Counted from the first letter of the stretch, positions 8,351 to 17,325 are shown. The stretch is DNA of 64,000 nucleotides from Dehalobacter sp. CP (GCA_009910795.1 VMEE01000093.1:153759-217758); one strand, 5' to 3'. Notes: a model not told the origin generated them from the letters alone. Numbers and translations are program-made.

Positions 8351-8833
8351 ATGCAAGAATTGTCACCGCGGCTTACTAACACTTTTTCAACAAAATACAG
8401 TAGTTATGGCGAGATGCTTTTTAAAATCGCCATGGTTCATCTTGGAAGTAAAGAAGATGCGGAAGAAGTCATGCAAGACGCATTTTGTAAACTCTTGTAC
8501 AACTCACCTGGGTTTAACGATGATCAACACGAAAAGGCCTGGCTGATCAAAATTACTGTAAATCTTTGCAAAGATAGGCTTCGGAGTGTATGGCACAAAC
8601 GCGTTATAAAAATGGAGGCGATAGAAGAGTACTATGAAGATCCTATTGACAGTGATGTCATGAAGGAGATTCTTAAACTCCCTGTAAAATTAAAAGCAGT
8701 GATCTATCTGTTTTACGTTGAAGATTATTCGATTAAGCAAATATCAGAAATTCTTAAGATAAAGGAATCAGCAATAAAGATGCGCTTACATCGCGGTCGT
8801 GAAATCCTTCGAATTGAATTAAAGGGAGAATGA
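8351..8833 (+). CDS. ECF-type RNA polymerase sigma factor
   Basis: Alternative sigma factor of 160 aa. Region 2 covers about residues 10-50, with GSKEDAEEVMQDAFCKLLYN as the conserved -10-recognition helix. Region 4 covers about residues 95-155, with LPVKLKAVIYLFYVEDYS, SEILKIKESAIKMRLHRGRE as the helix-turn-helix. ATG 8351 is chosen over ATG 8327 because AGGAGA at 8336-8341 is nine bases upstream. The downstream single-TM gene starts three bases after the stop, the usual sigma/anti-sigma arrangement. Its regulon is unknown; the convergent ABC exporter is a plausible but unproven target. Confidence 0.9.
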   Translation: MQELSPRLTNTFSTKYSSYGEMLFKIAMVHLGSKEDAEEVMQDAFCKLLYNSPGFNDDQHEKAWLIKITVNLCKDRLRSVWHKRVIKMEAIEEYYEDPIDSDVMKEILKLPVKLKAVIYLFYVEDYSIKQISEILKIKESAIKMRLHRGREILRIELKGE

Positions 8834-8836
8834 AAG

Positions 8837-9748
8837 ATGAATGGAAATGATATTAAACGTGTGATTGCCAAGCTTGAACCTGACCGGGAAATGGCGGATA
8901 GAATATCAGAAAAACTAGTAAAAAAGCCGAAGCGGAGAGTTAGTATAAAACCTGCTGCTGCCATCGCTGCCGCACTTGTTATCATGATTGGGGCTGGGAC
9001 TTTTGTTAATTCTAATTTCGGCAAAGTTGATCAAAATAAAGTTGGAATTTATATCCCGCAGGTACAAATATCTGAGAACACGGAAGTAAAAGCCAAAATG
9101 ATCGGGCTAATCGTCTATCAAGGCAGAATATATACGCAAAGCGCCTTGCAAATTGATGCGAACAATGCGGAGAAACTGATTGGAGAAAAGCTGGGTATGA
9201 CCAAGGCCAATATAACCGAATGGAGCAAGCAGGATGATTACGCTGTCGAATTGGCCTCGACGGTAGGGGTACAAGCAGTTTATACGGTTAAAGGCTATGA
9301 TAAAAGTTATAGAATCATGACCTGTGAAAAAATCAACGGTGAAACTTATGCGTTTTTTTATGAGTGTTTGAACGGGTTGACAGTTAAAACCGGAAATGAT
9401 ATTTTTGAAAAATTTAAAATGGAAAACAATATTGAATCAGTGAAATATGAAAATTTCGGCAGCTGGAACAATGGTAAGAATGAAGTTCAATCTCTGACGA
9501 ATCCGGATGGCGTCAATCACTTTCTTGCTGCTCTGGAAAACGCTGTTCCCAATACGCGGGAGAGTTTACCCGACTTATTTGAAGATCAAGGTGAAACCAG
9601 TCAAAAATTTATATACGTAACCTTGAATGACGGCAGTAAAGTCCAACTAAGGCTTTTTAAAGAGGGATATGTTTACTACAACGGTGTTGATTTATTCTTT
9701 AAAGTAGACAGCAATGCTTTTATGAGTTTTTGGAATGAATTGATTTAA
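8837..9748 (+). CDS. Probable membrane-bound anti-sigma factor
   Basis: Protein of 303 aa: a short cytoplasmic N-terminus (residues 1-36), one transmembrane helix (about 37-55, rich in Ala, Ile and Met) and a large extracellular C-terminal domain. No zinc-binding HxxxCxxC motif is visible, so it is not a ZAS-type anti-sigma; the call rests on the topology and on coupling to the ECF sigma gene (three-base gap). The extracellular domain, with an acidic and aromatic C-terminus, is unassigned and could be the signal sensor. The region 9749-9889 after it holds no gene; a long-loop inverted repeat (AAAGGGATC at 9850, GATCCCTTT at 9901) may terminate it. Confidence 0.65.
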   Translation: MNGNDIKRVIAKLEPDREMADRISEKLVKKPKRRVSIKPAAAIAAALVIMIGAGTFVNSNFGKVDQNKVGIYIPQVQISENTEVKAKMIGLIVYQGRIYTQSALQIDANNAEKLIGEKLGMTKANITEWSKQDDYAVELASTVGVQAVYTVKGYDKSYRIMTCEKINGETYAFFYECLNGLTVKTGNDIFEKFKMENNIESVKYENFGSWNNGKNEVQSLTNPDGVNHFLAALENAVPNTRESLPDLFEDQGETSQKFIYVTLNDGSKVQLRLFKEGYVYYNGVDLFFKVDSNAFMSFWNELI

Positions 9749-9889
9749 AGAGGATCGCATTGACAGGAAAGAATGCAGGGAATACACGAATACGGTCCCT
9801 ATTACGGTTGCAGATTCATAGGATGCAATGACCTGCGACAGACCTTATCGAAAGGGATCAAGTGAAGATGAAGATACCCGGCCGAAGGG

Positions 9890-10684
9890 TTAAACGTGCA
9901 GATCCCTTTTTCGGTAAAAGATATAGGTGGAGATGCAAAAGATAGAAACAAGCCCAAGCGAGAGTATGACAGCCGTTAGGTTGAGCCCATTGCCCTCTGC
10001 CAAATCAACATAACTAAAATATTTAAAAGGAGAGAGCAGGTTAAGAGCGTTCAGCTTGTCTGTTATGTCGGTTATTTTGGATATCACGAATGCAGCGAAG
10101 AGTATCCCCGCGGCAAGGGAACCGGAAGTTTTTGGATTCTTGAGGAAAGCTGACAGTGCTGTTCCAAGCGAAAGGAAGATAAGCTGAACGATAAACATGC
10201 TCAACATGAACATTACGATTTCACTTGAAATGTCATTTCCCTTATTGTAAGCAGCGACCATAACAAGGGAAGAAACAAGCGTTACAATATTCAGAATAAC
10301 CACATTCACAAAGGCCGCAAGAAGCTTGGAAGTGATAATGGTATCTCTTGAGACGGGTTTGATCATCAGGAATTCGGTTGTCTTGTCTCGTTCCTCTTTG
10401 GCAACGATACCGGCTCCGAGCAAAACAGCATGGATGGCAGCTGCAATCTCAATGTAAAGAAACAACATTGCAAAATACCCGGACATCGTGGTTACATCAA
10501 ATGAGCCCATTCCCAACAGTGCTTTGATGGAGTAGGGTATATTGTCAAAAATTTTGTTGTACTGTCCGCCTGCCGAATAGGCGGTATATTTGCCCATGCC
10601 GCTTAGAACCCCCAAAAACATACAAACGCACCATATGATCAACGCTTTTTTGTTGGCTTTTAATTCTCTTAAAAAAATATTCAT
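9890..10684 (-). CDS. ABC-2 type transporter permease
   Basis: Membrane permease of 264 aa with six predicted helices. It begins with NIFLRELKANKKALIIWC and has the ABC-2 family loop TEFLMIKPVSRDTIITSKLLAA after the second helix. It is paralogous to the next gene upstream (both share the KPVSR-x-x-I-x-x-SKLLAA block and an SPFKYF motif), so the exporter is probably a heterodimer of two permeases and one ATPase. It is the last gene of the three-gene minus-strand operon and converges with the anti-sigma gene. Confidence 0.85.
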   Translation of the reverse strand: MNIFLRELKANKKALIIWCVCMFLGVLSGMGKYTAYSAGGQYNKIFDNIPYSIKALLGMGSFDVTTMSGYFAMLFLYIEIAAAIHAVLLGAGIVAKEERDKTTEFLMIKPVSRDTIITSKLLAAFVNVVILNIVTLVSSLVMVAAYNKGNDISSEIVMFMLSMFIVQLIFLSLGTALSAFLKNPKTSGSLAAGILFAAFVISKITDITDKLNALNLLSPFKYFSYVDLAEGNGLNLTAVILSLGLVSIFCISTYIFYRKRDLHV

Positions 10685-10719
10685 GATCCGACCTCCCTTT
10701 TAGTGAAACCCAAAGTTAA

Positions 10720-11520
10720 TCAGCTCACGGCATGGATATCTTTTTTGGCATAAATGATATAGGCTGTTACCGTTGCGATAATAACAATAACAGCGCCTGT
10801 GATAAGGTAGGGAGCTTCATAGTTTGAATTTCTGATAATGTAAGAAGGATTAAAATATTTAAATGGTGAGAGAAAGCGTGCGGCATCATTTTCACCGGTG
10901 GCTAAAAACGCTCCGATAAAGAAAAATCCAAAAACGACCCCGAGTGAAACCGGAAGTACGGATTTTAACTTTGGAATGATCACCGTGACCGCAGCCCCGA
11001 TCGAGAAAAAAATGAGCTGAATGAAAAGTAGCGTGAGATTGATCATAAAAAGCAGCATAACGCTGAAATCAGCTGTCTTAACCATGGTGGCAAGGATGGA
11101 GGCAGCCGCATAATAAATTAAGTTCGTGATTATGAGCATGGTTAGTGCAGCCAGAAGCTTGGAGCTGACAATAGCCGAACGCGAAACAGGCTTGACGAGA
11201 AGGAAATCCGCTGTCCTTTCCCTCGTTTCTTTGGAAAGAATGGAGACGCCGAGATTCATGGCCTGAATGGCACCGCACAATGTGATGAAGGAGAATATCA
11301 TCGAATAAAAGCCCAAAAGAGAGGTGATGCTGTCAAGCGAAATACCGAGTATTGCCCTCACCGACGCCGGGTAGCCGCCCAGCAGCCTTTTAAAATCTGC
11401 CGCATCATTCGCAATTGCTGGATAGACAGAAAAGTAAATCCCAGCGAGCGCAATCAAAGTGCATGTCCATAGAATCGTCGATTTTCGCAGGGAGTTAAGC
11501 TCGTGCCAGAACATATTCAT
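10720..11520 (-). CDS. ABC-2 type transporter permease
   Basis: Paralogue of the following gene; about 266 aa with six predicted helices and the same internal signature, TADFLLVKPVSRSAIVSSKL. It overlaps almost directly with the ATPase gene. I place the start at ATG 11520, ten bases after GGAGG (11531-11535), rather than TTG 11529, which abuts that site. The substrate is unknown. Some related exporters (gliding/antibiotic type) respond to envelope stress, which would fit the neighbouring ECF sigma factor, but that is inference. Confidence 0.85.
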   Translation of the reverse strand: MNMFWHELNSLRKSTILWTCTLIALAGIYFSVYPAIANDAADFKRLLGGYPASVRAILGISLDSITSLLGFYSMIFSFITLCGAIQAMNLGVSILSKETRERTADFLLVKPVSRSAIVSSKLLAALTMLIITNLIYYAAASILATMVKTADFSVMLLFMINLTLLFIQLIFFSIGAAVTVIIPKLKSVLPVSLGVVFGFFFIGAFLATGENDAARFLSPFKYFNPSYIIRNSNYEAPYLITGAVIVIIATVTAYIIYAKKDIHAVS

Positions 11521-11525
11521 AACGA

Positions 11526-12407
11526 TCAACCCTCCTTGGCATAATAATGCATGAAGATCTCTTCAAGGTCAGGTTCGTAAATGGATATGTTGACAAGCTC
11601 AAGCTCCGCAATTTTTTTCATCATAGAATTAATGTTGCCTTTGAAAATAAAATCAGCCGTATTCTCTTTGATTTCAAGCCGGCTTACACCACTGATATTG
11701 AAGATCTCTCCGGCTATGGGAGATTTTGCTTCAATTTTAAAACTCTTATAGCTATCTGCCTGAAGCGTGCTCATTTTTTCAAGTTTTATGATTTTACCGT
11801 CTTTGATGAACGCTACCCTGTCGCACATCCTCTGAACTTCGCCGAGAATATGCGATGAAAAGAATACGGTCGCACCCTTTTGATTCTCCTGCGCGATAAT
11901 GTCGAAGAATTTTTGCTGCATCAGCGGGTCTAAGCCACTGGTTGGCTCGTCGAGTATGATCAGCTTAGGCTCGTGGAGCAGCCCCTGGACAATGCCAACC
12001 TTTTTTTTGTTGCCAAAAGAGAGATCGTCGATCTTTTTCTTAAGGTCGAGATCCATGATCTCCGCAAGCTCCTTGATTCTCTTCATACAGTCCTTTTTGT
12101 AAAAGCTCGCGGAATATTTGAGTAGATCGATAACCTTCATGTTATCGTAATAAAATACCTCACTTGGCAGATAGCCCACTTCTTTGCGTATTTCCGGGAA
12201 CTCACTGCAATTTTTACCGAAGATTTCGGCGCTTCCCCCGGTGGGGTAGATAAGCCCGAGCAACGTTCGGATGGTCGTCGATTTGCCGGCGCCGTTCGGC
12301 CCGATAAACCCAAAGATCTCGCCTTCCGTGACATCAAGATTCACGTCAACGATGCCTCTTGCCTTGTTGTAACTTTTCGTGAGATTCTTCGTTTGAATGA
12401 CAGTCAT
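11526..12407 (-). CDS. ABC transporter ATP-binding protein
   Basis: ATPase subunit of 293 aa that drives the two downstream permeases. Motifs: Walker A GPNGAGKST near residue 38, signature DLSFGNKKKVGIVQG (a variant of LSGGQ), Walker B LIILDEPTSGLD, and the switch His in FFSSHILGEV. The C-terminal 80 residues are the accessory domain typical of CcmA-type export ATPases. ATG 12407 is chosen because GGAGGAGG lies just upstream; ATG 12449 lacks a site. On the minus strand a TGATACAAT extended -10 at about 12490-12498 could be its promoter. Confidence 0.9.
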   Translation of the reverse strand: MTVIQTKNLTKSYNKARGIVDVNLDVTEGEIFGFIGPNGAGKSTTIRTLLGLIYPTGGSAEIFGKNCSEFPEIRKEVGYLPSEVFYYDNMKVIDLLKYSASFYKKDCMKRIKELAEIMDLDLKKKIDDLSFGNKKKVGIVQGLLHEPKLIILDEPTSGLDPLMQQKFFDIIAQENQKGATVFFSSHILGEVQRMCDRVAFIKDGKIIKLEKMSTLQADSYKSFKIEAKSPIAGEIFNISGVSRLEIKENTADFIFKGNINSMMKKIAELELVNISIYEPDLEEIFMHYYAKEG

Positions 12408-12567
12408 TAATGTTGCCTCCTCCTTGTCTGTTAAGGATACACACATCATTTTTGAATGAACATAATACTTTCCTTAAGTTAGACCTATTGTATCACAGCC
12501 GGTTTTTTTTATGTTATTTTAGCAGTAATTTTTTGCAATACAGAATATTCGTACAAAATATTCGTAG

Positions 12568-12596
12568 TTGCATCAAAATTTTCCTTCTGATATAAT
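12568..12596 (+). promoter_or_regulatory. Sigma-A promoter of the riboswitch operon
   Basis: TTGCAT (12568-12573), a 17-base spacer and TATAAT (12591-12596), preceded by TG as an extended -10. Transcription would start near 12603, nine bases before the riboswitch. Two direct copies of AATATTCGTA (12544-12553 and 12557-12566) lie just upstream of the -35 and could be an activator or repressor site. Confidence 0.75.
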
Positions 12597-12611
12597 AGCC
12601 TTGTTCGTAAA

Positions 12612-12723
12612 TCAAAGGGGAGTAGCTGGATAATAAAGTCGTCAAGACGGATTTCGATCCCGGCTTTATTGCAATTGACCATTGTAAGCGAGACCTTTGC
12701 CCTTGGGGGTGAAGGTTTTTTTA
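12612..12723 (+). ncRNA. yybP-ykoY manganese riboswitch with intrinsic terminator
   Basis: The leader holds the two most conserved blocks of the yybP-ykoY aptamer: AAAGGGGAGTAGCT (12614-12627) and AGCGAGACCTTTGCCC (12687-12702), with GTCGTCAA between them. CAAAGG (12613-12618) can pair with CCTTTG (12694-12699) to close the aptamer. The same 3' segment ACCTTTGCCC (12693-12702) alternatively pairs with GGGTGAAGGT (12707-12716) and is followed by eight T, giving a Rho-independent terminator. The two structures exclude each other. In characterised members Mn2+ stabilises the aptamer and turns expression on. It therefore predicts Mn-induced expression of the operon starting at 12765. Confidence 0.9.
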
Positions 12724-12764
12724 TTTATATTTAAATAAGATATGAATGAAGTCAGGTGAAAAAT

Positions 12765-13577
12765 ATGTTCGGTTATGTCGTCGCCAATATTGAGAAGCTA
12801 ACTGCCGAAGAAAAACTACACTATCGGTCGTGCTACTGCGGTTTATGCCGAACGCTGGGAGAGCGTCACGGCACCCTCAGCCGTATCACCCTAAACTATG
12901 ACATGACTTTCCTCGTACTGTTTCTTTCAGCGCTTTATCAGAAAGATACCACCATTCAAACTGGGCGGTGCATCATGCATCCCCGCAAACCTCACGGCTA
13001 TTGGCATAACGAGATCTCAGACTATACCGCCGATATGAGTATTGTCCTGACTTATTTCAAATTTCTCGATGATTGGAAGGACGAACGGAAGATCCTGTCG
13101 CTGGGTGAAGCCAAGCTGTTCGAAAAGAAATACAGGCAGGCTGCTATTCGCTATCCCCGGCAATGTGCTGTCATCAGTGAGTGCTTGAGTACCCTTTCCG
13201 ACATTGAAAAATCAGGGGAACTGAAACCGGATCTTCCTGCAGGTTGCTTCGGCAGGCTCATGGGTGAGGTCTTCGTTTTCCAAGAAGATGACGATGCCCA
13301 AGACTTACGTAACTTTGGAGAAGCGCTTGGCAAATTCATTTACATTATGGATGCCTGTCTTGATCTCAAAAAGGACATCCAAAAGGAATGCTATAATCCG
13401 CTGACGGCGTTGTCAACAGATCATTTTCCGCAAATATTAAACCTGCTCATGGCCGACTGTATGGAAAAATACCGGCAACTGCCAATCAAACGCGATCAAA
13501 ACCTTATTGAAAACATTCTCTATTCAGGCGTTTGGACAAGGTATGAAGCAGCGAATAAGAAAGCAAAGGGGAGATAA
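12765..13577 (+). CDS. DUF5685 family protein
   Basis: Cytoplasmic, mostly helical protein of 270 aa. The N-terminus MFGYVVANIEKL and the CYCGLCRTLG motif (three Cys at residues about 24-29) are the family signature and suggest a metal or cluster site; later blocks include LLFLDDWKDE-like Asp-rich segments (FKFLDDWKDERK and YIMDACLDLKKD), with a pattern reminiscent of metal-binding helical bundles. ATG 12765 is used instead of GTG 12756 because it gives the family's usual start and has AGG eight bases upstream. No function is established for the family. It is the first gene behind the Mn riboswitch, which suggests a part in manganese handling. Confidence 0.8.
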   Translation: MFGYVVANIEKLTAEEKLHYRSCYCGLCRTLGERHGTLSRITLNYDMTFLVLFLSALYQKDTTIQTGRCIMHPRKPHGYWHNEISDYTADMSIVLTYFKFLDDWKDERKILSLGEAKLFEKKYRQAAIRYPRQCAVISECLSTLSDIEKSGELKPDLPAGCFGRLMGEVFVFQEDDDAQDLRNFGEALGKFIYIMDACLDLKKDIQKECYNPLTALSTDHFPQILNLLMADCMEKYRQLPIKRDQNLIENILYSGVWTRYEAANKKAKGR

Positions 13578-13583
13578 GAAAGA

Positions 13584-14153
13584 ATGATATCCGATCCTTA
13601 TCAAGTACTTGGTGTTCCTCAGACGGCTGCGGATGGTGAAATAAAAAAAGCCTATCGCAAACTGGCCAAAAAATACCACCCTGACCTGAATCCCGGCAAT
13701 GCGGAAGCGGCTAAGAAAATGAGTGAAATCAATGCCGCTTACGAACAGATCAAAAGCGGAACCCCCTACCCAAACACCTATTACAACGGGAGCAACGCTT
13801 CCAGAGAATATGCTTCCTCAGCGTATGATTCGGTAAAACACTATATCAATCTGGGCTATTTTCGCGAGGCACTGAATATTCTGGCCAGGATGAGTGACCG
13901 AAGTGCCGAATGGTACTATTGCAGTGCCGTCGCCAATGCCGGTATCGGCAACATCATCATTGCGCTGAACCACGCCGAAACAGCCGTACGCATGAGTCCC
14001 GGCAATCCGGAATACCAACGCATCTTAAATATGCTGCAACGCGGCGGACGCGTTTATCAGCAACAAAGACGCGGCTTCGGCATGCCGAATGACACGCTGG
14101 ACAAACTCTGTTTTGGCTTATGTATCGCGGACCTTTGCTGTCCGTTCTGTTGA
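13584..14153 (+). CDS. J-domain (DnaJ-like) protein with TPR-like and Cys-rich tail
   Basis: Co-chaperone of 189 aa. Residues 1-60 are a J domain with the KKYHPDLNP loop containing the obligatory HPD motif, so it should stimulate an Hsp70 ATPase. Residues about 90-150 look like two TPR-type helical hairpins ([28 protein letters not shown]). The C-terminus ends in [14 protein letters not shown], with five Cys in 14 residues; this is unusual and could bind metal or be acylated. It starts six bases after the DUF5685 gene and is under the same riboswitch. There is no zinc-finger or DnaJ C-terminal domain, so it is a specialised type III J protein. Confidence 0.85.
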   Translation: MISDPYQVLGVPQTAADGEIKKAYRKLAKKYHPDLNPGNAEAAKKMSEINAAYEQIKSGTPYPNTYYNGSNASREYASSAYDSVKHYINLGYFREALNILARMSDRSAEWYYCSAVANAGIGNIIIALNHAETAVRMSPGNPEYQRILNMLQRGGRVYQQQRRGFGMPNDTLDKLCFGLCIADLCCPFC

Positions 14154-14179
14154 TGAGAATTGCGTAAGGAGTGTGTGCA

Positions 14180-14590
14180 ATGGGTAATTTGAAAAATAAG
14201 CTGACACGTTTGATGATTGGCCGGTACGGCATTGATCAGTTGTATTATGCTTTACTTGGAGTCTGGTTTGTATTACTGATCGCCAATACGTTTATCCGTT
14301 CCGGTATCATCAGTATTTTGATGGGGGCCGTTCTGGCTGGAATGATCTTCAGAACCTTATCCCGGAACATCTATAAAAGACGCCAGGAAAACGATAAATT
14401 CATGAAAATGTGGAATAGGATTAAGGCTGAAGGTTCTTTGACGATACGCCGAATCAAAGAAATTAAAACCCATCGTTTCCGCAGATGTCCGCACTGTAAA
14501 AGAGTACTTCGGCTGCCGCGGCGAAAAGGCAAACATACAGTAAAGTGCCCTTGCTGCCATCATGAATTTGAGCTCTGTATCCGCTTATAA
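14180..14590 (+). CDS. Membrane protein with C-terminal zinc ribbon
   Basis: Small protein of 136 aa with two adjacent hydrophobic helices (residues about 19-35 and 40-57), a basic linker, then CPHCKRVLRLPRRKGKHTVK CPCC-type zinc ribbon (four Cys in two CxxC pairs) near the end. ATG 14180 is chosen (TAAGGA nine bases upstream) over GTG 14171. It completes the riboswitch operon. The ribbon resembles those that recognise nucleic acid or bind Zn/Mn; together with the J protein it could form a membrane-associated assembly or quality-control unit. Function unknown. Confidence 0.75.
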   Translation: MGNLKNKLTRLMIGRYGIDQLYYALLGVWFVLLIANTFIRSGIISILMGAVLAGMIFRTLSRNIYKRRQENDKFMKMWNRIKAEGSLTIRRIKEIKTHRFRRCPHCKRVLRLPRRKGKHTVKCPCCHHEFELCIRL

Positions 14591-14651
14591 TTAAAAACAA
14601 ATAAGTTTGATATAATAGTAGTACTTATAAACGGTAAGAACTAAAAAGAAT

Positions 14652-14689
14652 AACCTTGGAACTTCAAGTCATTCCAAGGTTATTTTTTT
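14652..14689 (+). terminator. Rho-independent terminator of the DUF5685 operon
   Basis: AACCTTGGAA (14652-14661) pairs perfectly with TTCCAAGGTT (14672-14681) and is followed by ATTTTTTT. Confidence 0.9.
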
Positions 14690-14820
14690 CGATTAATATT
14701 TTGCTTTCATGATCTGTTTAATATCTTTCTTTCATTACCGTCAGGAATTGCGCTTCAATCCGACTCAATCTGAGTTTATCTATAAACAACATAAATATAT
14801 CGATAAATGATAAATTAATA

Positions 14821-14849
14821 TTGACTTACAATAATATGCCATTTACAAT
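14821..14849 (+). promoter_or_regulatory. Promoter of the DUF2975-XRE-DUF4153 operon
   Basis: TTGACT (14821-14826), 17-base spacer, TACAAT (14844-14849), 32 bases before the first start codon. An AT-rich stretch upstream (14778-14812) contains TTATC and GATAA half sites and may bind the XRE regulator of the operon. Confidence 0.75.
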
Positions 14850-14881
14850 AGAACCAAAATAGATAGAAAGGGTATGATACA

Positions 14882-15328
14882 ATGTGGAATCCAAGTAAGT
14901 CCGTAAGACTATCTTCCATTTGTACCAAGATCGCCATTGTCCTGGTCATTTGCGCAGCTTTTGCTATGCCGAATTTAATCCCTACATATGTAAACTACAC
15001 AGGAAAAAATCCTGAAATCATTCATTCCTTGCTCCTAACGGTCTATGCCTGTGTTCTGCCGGGGATGTTATCCTTGATCTGCCTTGGCAGGCTTCTTTCC
15101 AACATCAGGCGGGAAGAAGTATTTGTAGAAAAAAATGTCAAGCTCCTGCGGGCGTTGTCATGGTGCAGTTTTGTCGTCTCCGCCATTTTGTTCATCTCAG
15201 GATTTTATTATATTCTTTTTGTGATTATAGCCGTTTGTGCCGCTTTTTTAGGGCTGATCCTGAGAGTGATCAAAAATGTTTTTGAACAGGCGATTGTTAT
15301 TAAAAGAGAAAATGATTTTACGATTTAG
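14882..15328 (+). CDS. DUF2975 family membrane protein
   Basis: Four-helix membrane protein of 148 aa. The second and third helices are joined by a polar loop with RREEVFVEKNVKLLRAL, a conserved feature of DUF2975. As in many Firmicutes it is followed directly (15-base gap) by a YozG-like XRE regulator, and the pair probably acts as a membrane protein plus its transcriptional regulator. The biochemical role is not known. Confidence 0.85.
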   Translation: MWNPSKSVRLSSICTKIAIVLVICAAFAMPNLIPTYVNYTGKNPEIIHSLLLTVYACVLPGMLSLICLGRLLSNIRREEVFVEKNVKLLRALSWCSFVVSAILFISGFYYILFVIIAVCAAFLGLILRVIKNVFEQAIVIKRENDFTI

Positions 15329-15343
15329 GGGGAGGGATTCTCA

Positions 15344-15562
15344 TTGATTGTCGTTAATCTCGACGTTATGATGGCAAAAAGAAAAATTTCTGCCGGTGAG
15401 CTGGCGGATAAAATCGGAATCACTCCGGCTAATCTTTCAATTCTAAAAAACAACAAGGCCAAGGCTATCCGCTTTTCGACCCTGGAAGAAGTTTGCAAGG
15501 TTCTGAATTGCCAGCCCGGAGATTTATTAGAGTACCGGAAAGGAGAACAGGAAAATGAATAA
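15344..15562 (+). CDS. XRE-family regulator (YozG-like)
   Basis: DNA-binding protein of 72 aa consisting of a single Cro/CI helix-turn-helix: AGELADKIGITPANLSILKN is the recognition segment, with LEEVCKVLNCQPGDLLEYR closing the domain. It starts at TTG 15344 behind GGGGAGGG. Its last eight bases overlap the next gene, so they are translationally coupled. It probably represses its own operon. Confidence 0.88.
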   Translation: MIVVNLDVMMAKRKISAGELADKIGITPANLSILKNNKAKAIRFSTLEEVCKVLNCQPGDLLEYRKGEQENE

Positions 15563-17054
15563 CAGGGAGATGAATAACAGTACGGATACGGCAACCTATA
15601 CAAGGAGTGATATTGTTTTCGCATTGGCCATGCTGGTCTGCGGCTTCTTATATTGGAACTTGATCCCGGCTGCCGGGCTTGGCGCAGGGGTTACCTTATT
15701 TGCAGCGGTATTCTGTCTGTGTACCGTCCTATATCTGAAATCAGGTGAGTTCCGTCAAACAGGAACGAGCTTGTTATGCTTCATCATTATTGTCATGTCG
15801 GCCCTGGTTTTCTTGCTTTTTGACAATATCCTGATCAAAGGACTGAATTTTATCTTTCTTACAGCCGCTGTCATCTATTGGATCAGCCTGTCTACGGGCA
15901 GAAACCTGGAGAAAAGGATTTCCGTTTATATCCTGGGCGATTTTTTTAATCAAGTTTTGGTCATCCCATTTTGCAATTTGGCCTGCTGCTTTGGTGCGGT
16001 CAAGGGACTGTTTGGCAGAAATCAAAAGGGAAAATCTCTTCTGGCCGGCGCGGTTGGTATTCTTGTGATGATTCCGATTCTGGCCGCAGTCATCAACCTA
16101 TTGACACGAGCTGATGCTGTTTTCGCAGGGGTGATCGCCAATCTGCAGTTTTCGGTATCGATGAATATTATTGTCCAGATATTGATGGGAATTCCCGTCG
16201 CTTGTTATCTGTACGGCTTGATTTACGGCGACCGGCATGGGAGGAATACGGGATATGTCACCGTCGAGACTGTTGACAAAACGGCCGCCGCTTTCCGTTT
16301 TTCCCCGGGAGTGACCGTATACACCGCCTTGACAGCATTGAATCTTGTCTTTATGGTCTTTTTTCTTTCTCAGGTCACCTATCTTTTCTCGGCATTCAAT
16401 GACCGTCTCCCGGAACTCATGACGCATGCGGAGTATGCCCGTAGAGGCTTTTTTGAACTTTGTGCGGTAGCCGGAATCAATATGGTCGTGATTACGGTGG
16501 CCCATCTTATTGTGAAAAGGGACAAGGTCAAGATCCTGCAAATAGAAACAGCCATTTTATGTCTTTTTACCTTGATGTTGATCATCACGGCCATCAGCAA
16601 GATGGTGATGTACATTAATTATTTTGGTTTGACCCCGCTGCGTGTCTATACGACCTGGTTTATGCTTGTGCTGCTCTTTCTATTCGCGGTGATCGCTGTC
16701 AGACAGTTTAAAAAATTTAACGCAGCCAGGATCATGCTGGTCGGATTTGTAGTGCTTTTCATGGTCCTGAGCTACGGAAACATCGACGGACGAATAGCTG
16801 CCTATAATATTGACAGGTACAGTAACGGAACACTGGAGAATCTCGATGTGCAGGCTTTGTCCAGCCTGTCTGAGGCAGCAGTCCCGTATATCTACACCTT
16901 ATACCAGGAAACAACGGATCAGAGCCTGAAGGCGGATCTTAAAGCAGCCATTGATCAATCAGCTGGATCTGCGCTCGGAGCGTCGCGTCAAGAGACATTC
17001 CGGGATTTCAATTTTCAGCGGCATATGGCGGAAAGCATCAGAAAGATGCTCTGA
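15555..17054 (+). CDS. DUF4153/DUF4173 family polytopic membrane protein
   Basis: Membrane protein of 499 aa with about 11-12 predicted helices through residue 410, then a soluble tail of about 85 residues. Motifs match the DUF4153/4173 group: the long loop with KGLFGRNQKGKS, and LTALNLVFMVFFLSQVTYLF. The C-terminal segment (YNIDRYSNGTLENLDVQALSSL) is the extracellular part typical of the family. It is translationally coupled to the XRE gene. Function unknown; the three-gene set suggests a regulated envelope component. Confidence 0.8.
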   Translation: MNNREMNNSTDTATYTRSDIVFALAMLVCGFLYWNLIPAAGLGAGVTLFAAVFCLCTVLYLKSGEFRQTGTSLLCFIIIVMSALVFLLFDNILIKGLNFIFLTAAVIYWISLSTGRNLEKRISVYILGDFFNQVLVIPFCNLACCFGAVKGLFGRNQKGKSLLAGAVGILVMIPILAAVINLLTRADAVFAGVIANLQFSVSMNIIVQILMGIPVACYLYGLIYGDRHGRNTGYVTVETVDKTAAAFRFSPGVTVYTALTALNLVFMVFFLSQVTYLFSAFNDRLPELMTHAEYARRGFFELCAVAGINMVVITVAHLIVKRDKVKILQIETAILCLFTLMLIITAISKMVMYINYFGLTPLRVYTTWFMLVLLFLFAVIAVRQFKKFNAARIMLVGFVVLFMVLSYGNIDGRIAAYNIDRYSNGTLENLDVQALSSLSEAAVPYIYTLYQETTDQSLKADLKAAIDQSAGSALGASRQETFRDFNFQRHMAESIRKML

Positions 17055-17084
17055 TAGCTCCGACAGCCTCTTTTGATTGTGAAG

Positions 17085-17325
17085 GCATTACTTACAGTCC
17101 CAGTCATCAATAAGGAGCGGACACTATCAATGATCGGCGTCATGGGTTGAACCTCCGCAAAATGGCGCAGTGCGGCCGGCATGGTTTCGGTCGGCGCAAA
17201 TGCGGAGCTTGTAAATATCAATATCATCAAAAGATAGCTGAACACGCCTGACCCCTCAAGGCTTTTCGCAAGCAGGCCAAAAGCGACACTGCTGACGATA
17301 CAAAATAATAGGAAAGACCAGAGAC
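17085..17325 (-). pseudogene. C-terminal relic of an ABC-2 permease
   Basis: Minus-strand translation gives a hydrophobic segment (IPLSLWSFLLFCIVSSVAFG) followed by SSAFAPTETMPAALRHFAEV and QPMTPIIDSVRSLLMTG, the well-known C-terminal signature of DrrB-type ABC-2 exporters. Nothing upstream encodes the first half, and the frame simply runs out of the 3' end of the phosphoesterase gene; no ribosome binding site precedes it. It is a truncated, non-functional fragment joined to the phosphoesterase by a rearrangement. Confidence 0.75.
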
